From Dipteris shenzhenensis (lineage: Eukaryota; Polypodiophyta; Polypodiopsida; Gleicheniales), in assembly GCA_047967505.1 (NCBI GenBank), contig CM106540.1: a DNA stretch of 64,000 nt. One strand, written 5' to 3'. Positions 53,254 to 63,893 of this stretch are shown in pieces; within the stretch, counting starts at the first letter, position 1, and every line of letters starts with the position of its first letter. The notes below the pieces were generated by a model. It was not told the DNA's origin. It worked only from the letters and a program-made list of their open reading frames with translations, and made no database searches. Position numbers and translations under genes: made by a program.

Positions 53254-55332
53254 CTATTCAGTTGACCTCAACTGAAAAGCTTCCTTGTAAACATCCAAAA
53301 GCTGTGGATGATCGGATAACATGTCTTCGTCCATCCACTTGGCATCTAATGCCGTATAATTCTTGAATTTTACAAGATACCTGTAAAACTCCTTGCCCTG
53401 AGGGCCTTTGCGTACAGTATGGTACACAATCTGCTCTGGCTGAAGGACCTCCTCCAGCTCATCCACTTTTGGTGGATCCTCTGATACTGGTTCTGTAGGC
53501 TCTGACCCTTGGAATTTCTTTAGAAGACTCACATGGAATGCATTGTGAATCCTCCAATGCTCTAGCAATCATAACCTGTATGCAACCTCATTTATTCTTT
53601 CTGTAACCCTGAAAGGGCCATAGTATCTAGGAGATAACTTTGCATACACTTTCTGTTTGCCTTTAAACTTGCGGAGCCTAGCTTTTTCAAACTTCAAAAG
53701 TACCCAATCCCCTTCCTTGAGATCTAACTGTCTCCTATGCTTATCTGCAGCTCTTTTATGTTTCTCTTGAGACCTTTCGATTGCTGTCCGGACTAGGCTG
53801 TAAGCTGTCTGGAGGTCTCTCACAAACTGATCAGCTGCAAATATTTCATCTTTGGTCCTCAATATAGGTGGCAAAATCACCTTCCCATAAATGACCTCAA
53901 AGGGGAGAGGAGAAGCTGAATGTTCAGCAAAGATCACATCTCTACTGACAATAATCTTCCCAGTATTTGGTTGATATAACCGATACCCTCTGCTCTCCTG
54001 GCTGTATCCAATGAATATGCATTTGATTGCCTTGTCATCAAGCTTATGTCTCAACTGAGATGGTACATGAACATATGCAAGAGACCCAAAAACTTTCATG
54101 TGTGAAAGTGAAGACTTCCTGCCTTTCCATGCTTCATAAGGTGTAATAGTCTTTAATGCCCGTGTAGGTGATCTATTCAGCACATAGTTGGCACACATTA
54201 CTGCATCAAGCCAAAATTTATTGGGCAAAGACTTGGCCTTAAGCATGCATCTGGCCATCTCCATTGTGGACCTGTTTTTCCTTTCAGAAACAGGATTCTG
54301 CTGAGGAGTGTAAGGAGTAGTGCATGAGTGAATAATGCCCCGTGAGGATAGAAATGCATCAAACTCCTTTGACATATACTCACCCCCCCTATCTGTGTTG
54401 AGGGTGACAAGCTTATTTCCTGATTCATTCTCAACCATATGCAGCCATCTCTGAAAGCATAAGAAAACTTCAGATTTGGCCTTTAAAGGATACACCCGGC
54501 AATACCTTGTGAAATCATCAATGAGAGTCATGAAATACTTGTATCCTCCAATGGCATTTGTCCTCATTGGGCCACAGACATCACTGTGTACTAGCTGCAA
54601 TTTCCTTTGTGAGAGTTTTGGACAATTCTTTTGAAAAGGAAATCGATGCATCTTACCCAAAAGACAACCCTCACACACATGTTTGGAAACTGTGTGAGTC
54701 TGAGGTACATCATTTGCCATCTGTTGTGAATGTAGCTTTGCAAGAGCTCTATAATTGAGATGGCCCATTCTCTCATGCCAAAGATGAGTTTCAGCAAGCT
54801 GTGAATCTGAAATAGCCAATGCTTCAATAGAAAGTGCAGCTGGATGATGATCAAGGTGATAAAGCCCTTTTTGCAAAGTGCCAGTGAGAACTATGGCATT
54901 GTCATCACGAAGATCATATACTAGGCATCTGTAGCCATCAAAAATTACTCTGAAACCTGAAGTAACAATTGCTGAAATTGAAATCAAGTTGACTTCAATG
55001 CCAGGCACAAAAAGAACATTTGTCAGAGTGACAGGATGGCTGGAAATGGATGTGAGCTGCACATCTCCAATTCCTTTTACAGCATATGAAGCATTATTAG
55101 CACATGTAAAAGTCCCCCCTTGAGGTGCATCAGCTAGAGAATGAAACAACTGTCTGCAAGATGTGACATGCTTGGAAGCACCACTATCAAAGTACCAGGA
55201 CTGAGCATCATTAGCAGTAAAGAGCCTTGGAGGGATCAAATGAGCAATGGACAGCCCATGCCCAATCATCCTGAAGAGCATGTGCATGTGAAGCATCTGC
55301 TGGCTCATGGGATTCAATGGCATGTGAGGCAT
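53254..55332 (-). pseudogene. Chimeric copia integrase / gypsy integrase tail-chromodomain
   Basis: One frame, broken only by TGA at 53571-53569, encodes copia protease (WYFDSGASKHV), pre-integrase (HLWHERMGHLNYRALAKLHS), copia integrase (HSDVCGPM, NTDRGGEY, PVSERKNRS) and then, from about 53920, gypsy sequence: PFEVIYGKVILPP, SQEKHKRAADKHRR, LSPRYYGPFRV, HNAFHVSLLKKF and a chromodomain (PEQIVYHTVRKGPQGKEFY, then KNYTALDAKWMDEDM). The two families have different gene orders, so this is a secondary fusion. The catalytic triad D, D, E is present. Whether a protein is made is unknown; there is a frameshift upstream of 55332. Confidence 0.88.
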
Positions 55333-55884
55333 TAACTGTCAATCCTGCTTTCTTTTTCTCCGAAGCAATGCGCTTCCTGCATTCTGAAATGTCATGTCCA
55401 GGCTTGCGACAATAGTTGCTTTTTTTTGTTCCACTCACCTTCATTCATATTCACTTCTTGTAATTGCCTTCTCAAATATGCAACACGAGCTTCATTGCGA
55501 ATCTGATAGAGAGAAGCCAATTTATCCCAAGCATCCTTTGGGAGACCGGATGTGTGGAATAATGATTCTCTTGCATGATAAAGCAATGCATGAATGTGCA
55601 TTTGCATCTCTTGCATCCCATCTTGACTGTTCTTGAGTTGGAAGAGCAACAGCAGGAGTGCTACAAGATGAGGCATTAGGAGGAGTACCCCCTGTAGAAG
55701 AACTAGCAGTAGAAACAACCACTGTAGCATTGGCTGGCCTCAGATCAGCCCCAGAAACAATATTCCACAAATGCTTTGCAACAAGAATATGTTTCACGAG
55801 ATAAGACCACATCGGATAGTTGGTGCCATCCAACTTATCATCTTCACGAAGAACTCCAAATAAATCTTGATTGTTCCCAGACAT
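55333..55884 (-). pseudogene. Copia Gag of the invading element, frameshifted
   Basis: From the ATG at 55884 (MSGNNQDLFGVLREDDKLDG) the first frame gives the Gag N-terminus and ends at 55522. A second frame (LPKDAWDKLASLYQIRNEAR) and a third (NYCRKPGHDISECRKRIASE) continue. The part between the second and the knuckle is deleted, and the first knuckle cysteine reads Ser. It is close to the Gag of the element at 6761-12556. Confidence 0.85.
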
Positions 55885-56792
55885 AGCAACTGTGATACCC
55901 CGAAAAAGACCTGAAAACCCAAAAGCCTCAAGGCTATCACTGCAAAAAAAGCTGGCTGTCCCAAAAATAACAGCAAATATCTGCAAATTTCAGACCCAAA
56001 TCAAAGGGCAAATGCAGATCTGACCCAAATGTGACTGTGACAGGCAATGTTCACTGCAAAAACAGCAAATTTGGCAAAAGCCCCAAATTTATTGAGGGCA
56101 AATAGGCCAAAAAGAGGGGAAATGTAGAAAGCCCCAAATTTTGCTGAAATTTTGCAAATGTGACCCAATGTCCTGCAAATCTGACTCAATATCCTGCAAA
56201 AAAAGACTCAATGTCCTGCAAATGTGACTCAATGCACTGCAATCAAGCTGTACAGACAGCTCAGGTACAACGTACGGTTGTACTGTCAGCTTAAGTACTG
56301 CTGTACGGACGTACGGTATGCCACTGAAGGTACGGAGATCTGCGTAGGACTTGTATTGCACGTAAGGTACGGATATCTCCGTAGAACTTGTACTGCAGGT
56401 ACGAGTCTGTACGAGCAGCGCAAGTACGGATCGCGTGTACTGATCAGGTACCACTGAAGGTACGACGATGCAGGTACGGACATGCAATACGGCGATGCGA
56501 CGAGCAAGTACGGCGACGTGCAGTACGGACGTACACGAACGTATAGTTCGGCGATGTGACGCACAGGTACGACGACGTGCAGTACGGCTACAGGTACCAG
56601 ACCTTCCGTACGACTGTACGGAAGGGAATGCAGTTACACCTTTGGTTTGGGAAGCTGATGCCTGAATCTTGGACAGCAGCTGAAGAGCCTCGAACAGGAT
56701 GGAAATGTGACGACTAGCAGTGCAACAGACTCCCAATGAGCAATGGGAGACTCGGGGGCTGACTTGAGCTGGAAGACAAGAGCAATACCTGC
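55885..56792 (-). promoter_or_regulatory. Copia leader with CCGTAC repeats and GGGGCTTT motifs
   Basis: In element orientation the leader first has, at 56630-56240, about twenty GTAC-centred words (CCGTAC and GTACGG), then two or three AAATTTGGGGCTTT motifs (minus strand of about 56129-56143 and 56074-56088). The order CGTAC block then GGGGCTTTT block is the same as in the leader at 7009-8008. Confidence 0.7.
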
Positions 56793-56804
56793 TCTGATAC
56801 CACT
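56793..56804 (-). other. Primer-binding site of the invading copia
   Basis: The plus strand GCTCTGATACCA gives TGGTATCAGAGC on the minus strand, abutting the LTR end GTACCTTCA. Confidence 0.88.
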
Positions 56805-57076
56805 GAAGGTACGATACGAAGAGAGAGAGAGAGAGAGTGCAGGTATAAGATGAGTCGATTGCTGAGTAGTCACGTCAAAAACTTAGATAACTTGAAAACA
56901 CACAAGTACAAAGTACTTGTACCTAGACCTAGGACTAAGTGTCCTAGGTGTCACATAGGACTAAGTGTCCTATGTGGCCTAGAAGGCACTAACACTATAA
57001 GTGCCTACACTTATGTCTACAAGGCACATACCATGGCCTATAGGGCATCACTAGAACCACCAGAAGATGGCCTACA
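56805..57076 (-). repeat. 5' LTR of the invading copia
   Basis: The 272-bp LTR starts TGTAGGCCATC at 57076 and ends ACCTTCA at 56805, next to the PBS. It has GA/CT repeats near its 3' end and 'CTAAGTGTCCTA' repeats shared with the LTR at 22870-23133. Its 3' partner is deleted. Confidence 0.82.
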
Positions 57077-58565
57077 GGAGCTTCCCTATGAAGGGAGTGA
57101 CTGGCACAGGATTCCCACAGAACATCTGATCGGCATCCAAAGCCCTACCCAACTCCTCCATCTTTATTCCCAGCCTCAACGCTAGGTCCTCTGATATGAA
57201 ATTATCAATAGCCCTTGGATCAAATAAAATTAGCGCTTGTTGGTCTCTGACTTTGCCCCATGATAGCAGCAATTCTCGTTCTTCTGGGTTTGAAACATGA
57301 CCCAGTATGTCAGGAATTCCTCCTACCATTGGCTTTTGCAATCCCCGTGGCTTCTCTACCTCTTTTCCCTTCAAAGTTGAAGGCTTTTCAGGGCACTGGG
57401 CAGCCACATGCCCCTCTTTGCCGCACTTGAAGCATTTCGCATCTCTACGGAATTCAGCTATCTGTTCAAGGGTGAATGGAGATTTGCCTTTATAAGTCTT
57501 TGAAAACTGAGTACCCCTCGGCTTCAAACGTTGAAACCCTTTCTTTTCCACCTTGGGATACTCTTTATTTTCTGATTTTGAAAAATCAATTTTCTTTCTT
57601 TCAGCACGTCCTGCATCATAGATGGATCTTGTAACGGCACAAGACTAGCTACTAAAGCTGAATGCATAAGGTCTTGAATGTTCTTTCCCCCCAAAGCATT
57701 CACTACTGCCTGGATTCTTGGACTGAGACCTGCTCTGTACTTTCTCATTTGGGTTCCTTTGGAGATCTTTTTGAAAGGTGCAACCTACAAATAAGTATCC
57801 CGAAACTTTTGGTTGTACACATCCACTGTATCTCCTGCATCCATATGCAAACTGTCCCAATCTTGAAGAACATGGTCTCTAAACTGTTTAGGCATAAACT
57901 GCTGGTAGAAGGCTTTCTTGAAGTCCTTCCACTTCTTTAGGGCTGACCCATCTGTGGTCTGTGCACTCCACCATGCACTAGTTGTTGCTGTCAAGTGCAA
58001 ACTAACCATTCTTAACTTGGAGGATTCTGAAAACTTTTCTGTACCAATTGCAGCATCAAACTGCCTGATGAACTGCAATGCTTTGTCTGTATGACCATAC
58101 TGTCCATTGTAGGTCATAAACTTGACAGATTTACCTCCCTCTTTGAATTCCTTGGTCTCTCTGGAAGACTTTCTCTTTCTAGACTTCTTGTGTTTCCTTC
58201 TTTTCCTTGATGGTTTATCTAATAAAGAAGAAGATACAGAAGTCGAACTCGAGGTAGACGGTGATGGACTAGGAGATCGTGATGATGCCTCGATCTCTTC
58301 CTGCTATGAGACCGTCCCCTATGAGATCTCTCTTCTCTAACTGTACACGAGAGTGTGCCTCTGGCATTGGCACGTCATATACTGCACTAGGCATAGCTTC
58401 TGCTTGAAACAAATGCTGAGCCCTTGGATCCTTTCTCAGATTTTCCATCTCTTGTATACGAGTGCGTACCATCTGCTCAAATTCTTGCTGAGTTTGTTGC
58501 ACACTTCTCTGATTTGGATGCGCATCCCTATCTTGTGAATCCCACTAGATAGGTGATTGAGCCAT
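57077..58565 (-). pseudogene. Gypsy Gag and protease, frameshifted
   Basis: Gag starts with ATG 58565 (MAQSP), with a TAG a few codons later. Frames then give QQTQQEFEQMVRTRIQEMEN, a basic stretch, the retrotransposon-Gag core (LRMVSLHLTATTSAWW, FKKAFYQQFMPKQFRDHVL), and the knuckle CFKCGKEGHVAAQC. The protease follows with FDPRAIDNFISEDLALRLG, where the usual 'DSG' of the active site reads DPR, so it is inactive. The frame is cut by the copia LTR at 57076. At least three frameshifts were noted (near 58270, 57785 and 57540). Confidence 0.87.
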
Positions 58566-58965
58566 TTTCTTACAACTCGTCTGAGATCTGCAAATTTCTC
58601 TCACACACACACACTGTGTATGCAATTGATGCACGCTGCCTTCGCTTTTTAAAGAGAAAATTTACCTCAACAAGAGGTGTCTTGCATTCACAATCTATGC
58701 CAGTACTGGCTGTCAATTCAAGGCATATACCCACACAGTTGCCAAAGCATCAACAACTACATTGCCCCTTTTCTGGCTGCTGCAGATGGCTTCAAAAAGC
58801 ATCTGTTTTTCCCTCTTTTCACTGCTCAAAGGCATGCATACTCTTTTTCTGCAAATCTCTGATTTCTCTGCTTTTCTGCTGCTTTTCTGACAGTAAAAGT
58901 CTGACAGGTAGGTGAAATCTACTAGCAGAAATAGTCTCTGCAACTGTCCTTTTTTTTTTTTTGGA
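58566..58965 (-). other. Gypsy leader
   Basis: Non-coding leader between the 5' LTR and Gag. It has a short CA repeat (58604-58614), a T-run of 13 (58950-58962) and no recognisable PBS. Confidence 0.45.
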
Positions 58966-59893
58966 GAACAGTAACCAGATGAAGTAACTGACTGGTTACT
59001 CTAACCAGACTAACTGGCTCTAGTCTGGTTAGTCTGCAACTAGACTAACTGGACTGGTTACACCAACCAAACTGGTCTGGTTAGGCCAGATTAACTGGAC
59101 CAAGGTTGAACTAACTAGATACTGGTTCAACTAACCAGAGTTAACTAGCTGTAGTTAACTTAACCAGGGTTTCATTAACCACGGGTCAACCAACCAGGCT
59201 TAACTGTACCAGGGTTAACTTAACCGCTGGCCTGCCAGGCTGGCTGCCATGTGTCTGCTCTCTGCACATGCTTGTGCCATGTCAGCATGCCACGTGTCAC
59301 GTGGCGTCCACACGTGCGAGCTGACGTGGCAGCCAGCAGGTCCACCGACATGGACCACCAGGGCACCCATTAATTGTTAGCACTTTGCATGCAAATAACA
59401 CACTGTGGACTAATTCTAGTCATGGTGGGCGTCCCCATTGAATACATGTGCACACCTAACAAATATAAAAAATATATATTTATTCTCTGGTTGACCGGAG
59501 TCAACACTCTTGATCATAATTAAGGAGCTTTGACCAAGGGTCGAGGCGCCTTAATTATAGCCAAGTCTCTCCAACCGAAGTTGGCACATCTTGGTTAACC
59601 GTGGTTAACCCTCTGGGCGCATGCCAAGTCTCGTTGACCAAAGTCAACACTCTCTGACCGTAGTCAGCTCTGTAGTTCTCTGGTTAACCGCAGTTAACCC
59701 TCTTGGTAATAAACCAAGTCTCCCTAACCGAAGTCAGGTTTACTTGACTAGATTCAAGTATCTTTAATCGTAGTCAATCCTTTGACCATTAAAAGAACTC
59801 TTTGACCATAATTAACACATATAAAACTCTTTAATTATAATCAAATAAATGGTCAACTGTACTTTGACTTAGGATATTTACATTGTGGTGACA
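58966..59893 (-). repeat. Gypsy 5' LTR region with two palindrome arrays
   Basis: 59366-59893 matches the 3' LTR and holds the TTGAC-type palindromes, including two units (59593-59610 and 59682-59699) that are absent or altered in the 3' copy. From 59350 down to 58966 the sequence departs from the 3' LTR and is instead a dense array of TAACCAG/CTGGTTA palindromes. The LTR border inside this block is not fixed. Confidence 0.65.
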
Positions 59894-60525
59894 GTACGCA
59901 CGAGACCCGAATATTGTCATGGGGACGTGAATTTCATGTGTAGCTAAACCCGTGGCTACGTCCGTGGTCACTTTGGCCGAGGGGACTGGCCTAGAGGAAG
60001 CACCCACTCCCTAGAAAGTCCCTAGTCGAATTTTTAGTGCACCTACTAGGCCCAAATGCTAGGGGTTGAGGGGTCTAAAGGTTAGGCCTAAAAGAAACCA
60101 ATGTTTCATTGGTATAGAGGATTAGGATTTTAATGTGAGGGGCAAACCAATATTTCATTGGTTTCGGTGGGTTAGAGCATTAATGAGGGAGCCACGTGAC
60201 AGCCCCTCATGCATGCTCACCTACCCCCTCCTCTCCCTCCACGGTTTTGACGTTTCTTCTTCTTCTTGCTTTGATTCTCACGCATCCCGAGGTCTTTTTG
60301 GTCTTTTGGCATTCACCTTTGACCCTAAGGTCTCTCTGCAAGGCTTTCGTACAGCTGGACGGAAGCATTTGTTGCTTTTGTATGAAACCTTCACACTGCT
60401 GTACAGACTGATTTCCTCGCTGTACAGATTGGAGCTGCAGCCTACTGCTGTTCGGGCTGTTTTAGAGCTGGCATGCACTTCAAGGCAGGCTTTCGAAGTT
60501 GTTCAAGACCGCCTGCTTCCTTTCT
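59894..60525. other. Unassigned stretch with direct repeat
   Basis: The phrase AAACCAATRTTTCATTGGT occurs twice (about 60095-60113 and 60145-60163), each a short palindrome. The right part is pyrimidine-rich with GTACAG words. No coding was recognised. Confidence 0.35.
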
Positions 60526-61005
60526 TGTTGGAGATATCATAGCCAAAGAGTGTGGTGATGTGATGTGTTAGTGTGTAGTACTAGGTGTCTAGTACACTAG
60601 TTCATGTGTGTGTCATGTGAGTGCCACGTGTCATTATGGGACTTATCCCATATGCACTAGGTGCTAGTGTGTGAGTGAGTAGCTTATATAAGGCTTGTAC
60701 TTCTCATGATTATGAATAAGATAGCCTTTCATTATGTTTTCATTCATGTATCATTTCCTCACACCCTAACCTTTTCTCCCGATTCGGGTTTACATTTGGA
60801 GCACCACTAGGCCTCTATTTCTGTCCTCTTGCATACGTGGAGCCTCCAAGGTCATCGACTAGCTGCTGGCCACACTTATTCAAGCCTTTCTTCAACTGCC
60901 TTGCATTTGTCAACGTTGCTAATCCATTTCAAAGCCCTAGACCAGCCTCTTCATTTGCTGGTTATCCATTTCAGCCTGCTGGCTTTGTTACCTCAGATTG
61001 AAACT

Positions 61006-61278
61006 ATGGAGCCTCGTCCTCGTGGTGAAGACTCATCAGCACCACTCTCACCTTGGGATGAGCAGAATGACAAAGCAATGGCGCTTATTAAAGTGAAGTT
61101 GGCTAACAAACTACTTCACCAACTTGACCTCACTACTTCAGCCAAGGAGAACCTGGACAAGCTCAAGAATATTTATGCTACATCTACTGGACCTAAGCAG
61201 GAAGCTTCATCTATTGTGTTGCATGATATATTCCTCTCTGAGGAAGATGAAGCTTACTTCTATGTGTATTTGTGTTGA
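61006..61278 (+). CDS. Short copia-like Gag N-terminal protein, open
   Basis: From ATG 61006 a 90-codon frame reads MEPRPRGEDSSAPLSPWDEQ, KAMALIKVKLANKLLHQLDL, SAKENLDKLKNIYATSTGPK and FLSEEDEAYFYVYLC. It is the intact version of the frame at 25746-25429. The pattern (W/E..KAMALI...L...L...TSAKE..D.L..IY) is that of the N-terminal half of plant copia Gag. There is no zinc knuckle and no Pol. That both copies keep this piece suggests it is part of the family's architecture; whether it is functional is unknown. Confidence 0.72.
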   Translation: MEPRPRGEDSSAPLSPWDEQNDKAMALIKVKLANKLLHQLDLTTSAKENLDKLKNIYATSTGPKQEASSIVLHDIFLSEEDEAYFYVYLC

Positions 61279-61596
61279 GTCAACTAAAGGTTCTCAGCCT
61301 TGAGATATCCTCTAAACTGAATGTATTTGGAGTCAATAAGAGGTACTCTGCCCTGGGTTACCCCCCAAAAATGAATGTATTGTCTTTTATTTTGGTTTGA
61401 TGGTATTCACCACCCAATTCAAAGTAAGGGGGGGTGACGAGTGATGGTTTGCCCTTGCCGGTCGCAAGCTGACTGAGAAGTCGCTATCACACGGGAGGTG
61501 TTGGATAGTTGGACTTGCTCTTTGTAGTATCGTGGTGGAGGGGGGATCGGTCTACTCTTGCGTGTTGGGTCTCGCACTCTTTGCTCTAAAGGGGGG
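61279..61596 (+). other. Conserved non-coding block of gag-only elements
   Basis: It shares AATAAGAGGTACTCTGCCCT, 'TTATTTTGGTTTGATGG' and 'TCGCTATCACACGGGAGGTG' with the minus strand of 25050-25428, and the CTCTGCCCTGGG phrase with 6480-6495. Confidence 0.6.
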
Positions 61597-61862
61597 TGTT
61601 GTCTCGAGATATCATAGCCAAAGAGTGGTGATGTGATGTGATGTGTTAGTGTGTAGTACTAGGTGCTCTAGTACTAGTTCATGTGTGTGTCATGTGTGAG
61701 TGCCACTTGTCATTATGGGACTTATCCCATATGCACTAGGTGCTCGTGTGTGAGTGAGTAGCCTATATATGAGGCTTGTACTTCTCATGATTATGAATAA
61801 GATAGCCTTTCATCATGTTTTCATTCATGTATCATTTCCTCACACCCTAACCTTTTCTCCCG

Positions 61863-62654
61863 CTCTCAGTTGGACAAGCTGAAAAAAGCAGTGCTTCCAG
61901 TCCCATCATATCAACACGAAGTCCCTTCGCTTTGAAACACATCAACAGCTCCACAAAAACATGGACTAGTATTGTCCACACTGAGTGGCCATCACTAGAT
62001 CACGGATCATGAGCTTGCTCTTCATGGACAACACACCAAGATGAGGGTGGCTACAGGACAAATCACCAGATGTGCCATCCAAGGTATAGCCCTCACAATG
62101 TCATAGTGTCATTCTACTTCACATGCCCCTGATTACTCCCCATGGAGTGAAGTAGAGAGTGATAGCAACAAATCTGAAAATATTCTCTATACTAGGACCC
62201 CCAATGGTATCCCAGCCAGGCTCGTGCACACTCATGACAGATCTTGAGCAGTTTACTTGAGATCTACATACAGTCTAGACCAGAAGCTAATACCATATAT
62301 TCCAGTTTAAATTTCAGCATTTTAGATTATGCTACGTATCTACAGGTGTGCTAGACACCTCTAGTTCCCCTACACAGGCAGTTTTGAGCATAATGTATTA
62401 CAGATTTTGGTCTCATATGCCTTTCTAGTCTGTTGCAAACATCAATAAACCTCAAAACTCTTTCAACTTTTCAGATTTTCCCCCAGAGGCCAGCAGCAGG
62501 TGGAGGCACACACCCACGCACACACTATTTCCAAAACTACAGGTGTTCCTCACAAGCTTTTTGGTATGTGGAAGTGTGTCGTCTTGTAAAGACTTCGTTT
62601 TATGGCCCACTACCTACGTTGCTATCACACTAGCTTGGTAGTCATAGCTTTACA
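61863..62654. other. Unassigned, possibly introns or upstream of the reductase gene
   Basis: No further reductase exon was recognised (no glycine-rich Rossmann motif in view). No transposon domain was seen. Confidence 0.35.
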
Positions 62655-63131
62655 ATATTTGACTGGTTACGAGAGAGAAAGGTGGACTTGGTCATGCTAA
62701 ATTCTTCATTGGTACTTGGGCCGTTGCTGCAATCAACATTGAATGCCAGCACCATTCACATTCTCAAATATCTAAACGGTAATTGTGTGTGCAGAGTGCA
62801 CCCAGTTCCGAAATCCTCTACCGTATTGCTGACATTCCTACCTCAATCAGGGTTTGATCTGAATCCTGATTGGGGCAAGCAATGAATTGGGTATTTCTGT
62901 ACTGGGATTTGAAAGTAAAACTGAGGGAATGTCTGATCTGTGTTGATAGGCTCAGCGAAAACATACACAAATCATGTTCAAGGTTACGTCGATGTAAGGG
63001 ACGACCAAGTCCACCAAGAAGAGGACTTCAGAGGCACTGACTGCTTGTTATCACCAGGCATTGTGGGCAGTTTTTTTAGGGTTGAGAAGCTTGGATTTCT
63101 TGGGCTGATGGAATGGCCTAATGGGCTTTGA
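62655..63131 (+). pseudogene. Cinnamoyl-CoA reductase-like gene piece, two exons
   Basis: Exon one (about 62655-62778) reads [20 protein letters not shown], then [18 protein letters not shown] and ends in a G before the donor GTAATTG. After a 171-bp intron with GATAG acceptor, exon two (from 62950) reads SAKTYTNHVQGYVDVRD. The join is in phase 1 and completes a glycine. This is the substrate-side region of the extended short-chain reductases of the cinnamoyl-CoA reductase family (VLGPLLQ...NAS..HILKYL.GSAKTY...QxYVDVRD), which act in monolignol synthesis. After VDVRD the expected 'VAxAH' is lost and the frame is probably shifted, so this is more likely a pseudogene. Upstream exons were not found. 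A dihydroflavonol-reductase relative is possible but less likely. Confidence 0.72.
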
Positions 63132-63390
63132 GAAGCGTGGATTTCTGGGGCTGAAAATTCAAATTCTGATGGAATGGCTACCGATCCTCCACGCCTGCAT
63201 CCAACAGTCCAGAAACAAACCTCAGCAAGAAACGGATTTCAGAGGGTAGTGGGTTGCCTCTCTCACCGGGCACAATGTGCAGCTTGGTGTGGGTTGAGAA
63301 GCATGGCAGCAAATTGGAATTCTGATGCAATGGCCAGTTGGGCTTTCTGAGCTGGCAATTCAAATTCTGATGGAATGGCCAAATGAGCTT
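63015..63390 (+). repeat. Diverged tandem duplication over the reductase tail
   Basis: The phrases 'CACCAAGAAGAGGACTTCAG', 'GGGTTGAGAAGC' and ATTCAAATTCTGATGGAATG occur in order in a first copy (about 63015-63178) and again in a second (about 63222-63378). The copies differ by many substitutions and small indels. Confidence 0.65.
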
Positions 63391-63721
63391 GTGTTGTGTG
63401 TGAGACAACCTTGTTCAACCTCACATTGTCTGAATGCTAGTGAACAAAAGTCTTGGTAGGAGGAAGGAGCCGGCCCAAATTCCAACGTGTATGTATTGAT
63501 TGCAGAGTATATGCATCACGCTGCACAAGTGTCGTTGAAAAACGGATTCCTCCTAACCAGTCAAGTCCTGTAAAGAGGAGAGGAGGCTGGAGGACGTCGT
63601 GCATGAGGAGGTGAGGGGGGAGGGGTATGAGGTGGAGGAGCTGGAGGCAATGGTGAGGGTAGCAGGATTGTGCACGGATCACTTGACACTCACTGGTAGA
63701 ATTGAGGCGTTGAGCAGCACT
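63391..63721. other. Unassigned stretch
   Basis: A GA-rich, GGAGG-rich segment lies at 63575-63660. No coding was recognised. Confidence 0.3.
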
Positions 63722-63893
63722 GGCGATTAAGGAAACCCCAGCAAATCTATCTAACAAGTTTTTCTTCTATCTCTATGACTATTCTTGCCTCGGCTACAAC
63801 AGGTTCTGGCAATTAAGGAAACCCCAACAAATCCATCGAACATATTTTTCTTCTATTTCTATGACTATTCTTGCCTCGGCTACAACAGGTTCT
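63722..63893 (+). repeat. 86-bp tandem repeat, two copies
   Basis: Two adjacent copies (63722-63807 and 63808-63893) share AATTAAGGAAACCCCA-type starts and end in TCGGCTACAACAGGTTCT. A third partial ACAACAGGTTCT follows. Confidence 0.8.

Larger units (their letters stand above)
52440..59893 (-). mobile_element. Ty3/gypsy element invaded by a copia element (composite)
   Basis: The minus-strand gypsy has a 3' LTR (53241-52440), chromodomain and integrase tail (from about 53920 down to 53254), and, on its far side, Gag and protease (58565-57077) and a 5' LTR region (59893 downward). A copia element starts at 57076 within the protease region. Copia RT, RNase H and 3' LTR and gypsy RT, RNase H and catalytic integrase are all missing, so a deletion joined copia integrase to the gypsy integrase tail. 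Confidence 0.85.
60526..61862 (+). mobile_element. Second gag-only LTR element (non-autonomous)
   Basis: It is a forward-strand relative of 23912-27081. LTRs begin at 60526 (TGTTGGAGATATC) and 61597 (TGTTGTCTCGAGATATC, with a 4-base insertion) and match up to TTTTCTCCCG (about 60782 and 61862). The TATA box TATATAA is at 60685-60691. The interior contains the short Gag (61006-61278) and a conserved non-coding block with a polypurine tract (AAAGGGG) before the 3' LTR. Here no PBS is evident after the 5' LTR. Confidence 0.83.

Noticed and set aside
59282-59320. CACGTG-rich patch (CCACGTGTCACGTGGCG) as a G-box promoter of a host gene
   Set aside because: It lies inside the gypsy 5' LTR or leader region and no host gene follows; G-box-like words are real but their role is unsupported.
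60135-60542. Frame of 135 codons before the second gag-only element
   Set aside because: No ATG context or motif of note, pyrimidine-rich, and it runs into the LTR; could not be supported as a gene.
63437-63757. Minus-strand frame of 106 codons near the window end
   Set aside because: No recognisable domain; composition follows GA-rich sequence.
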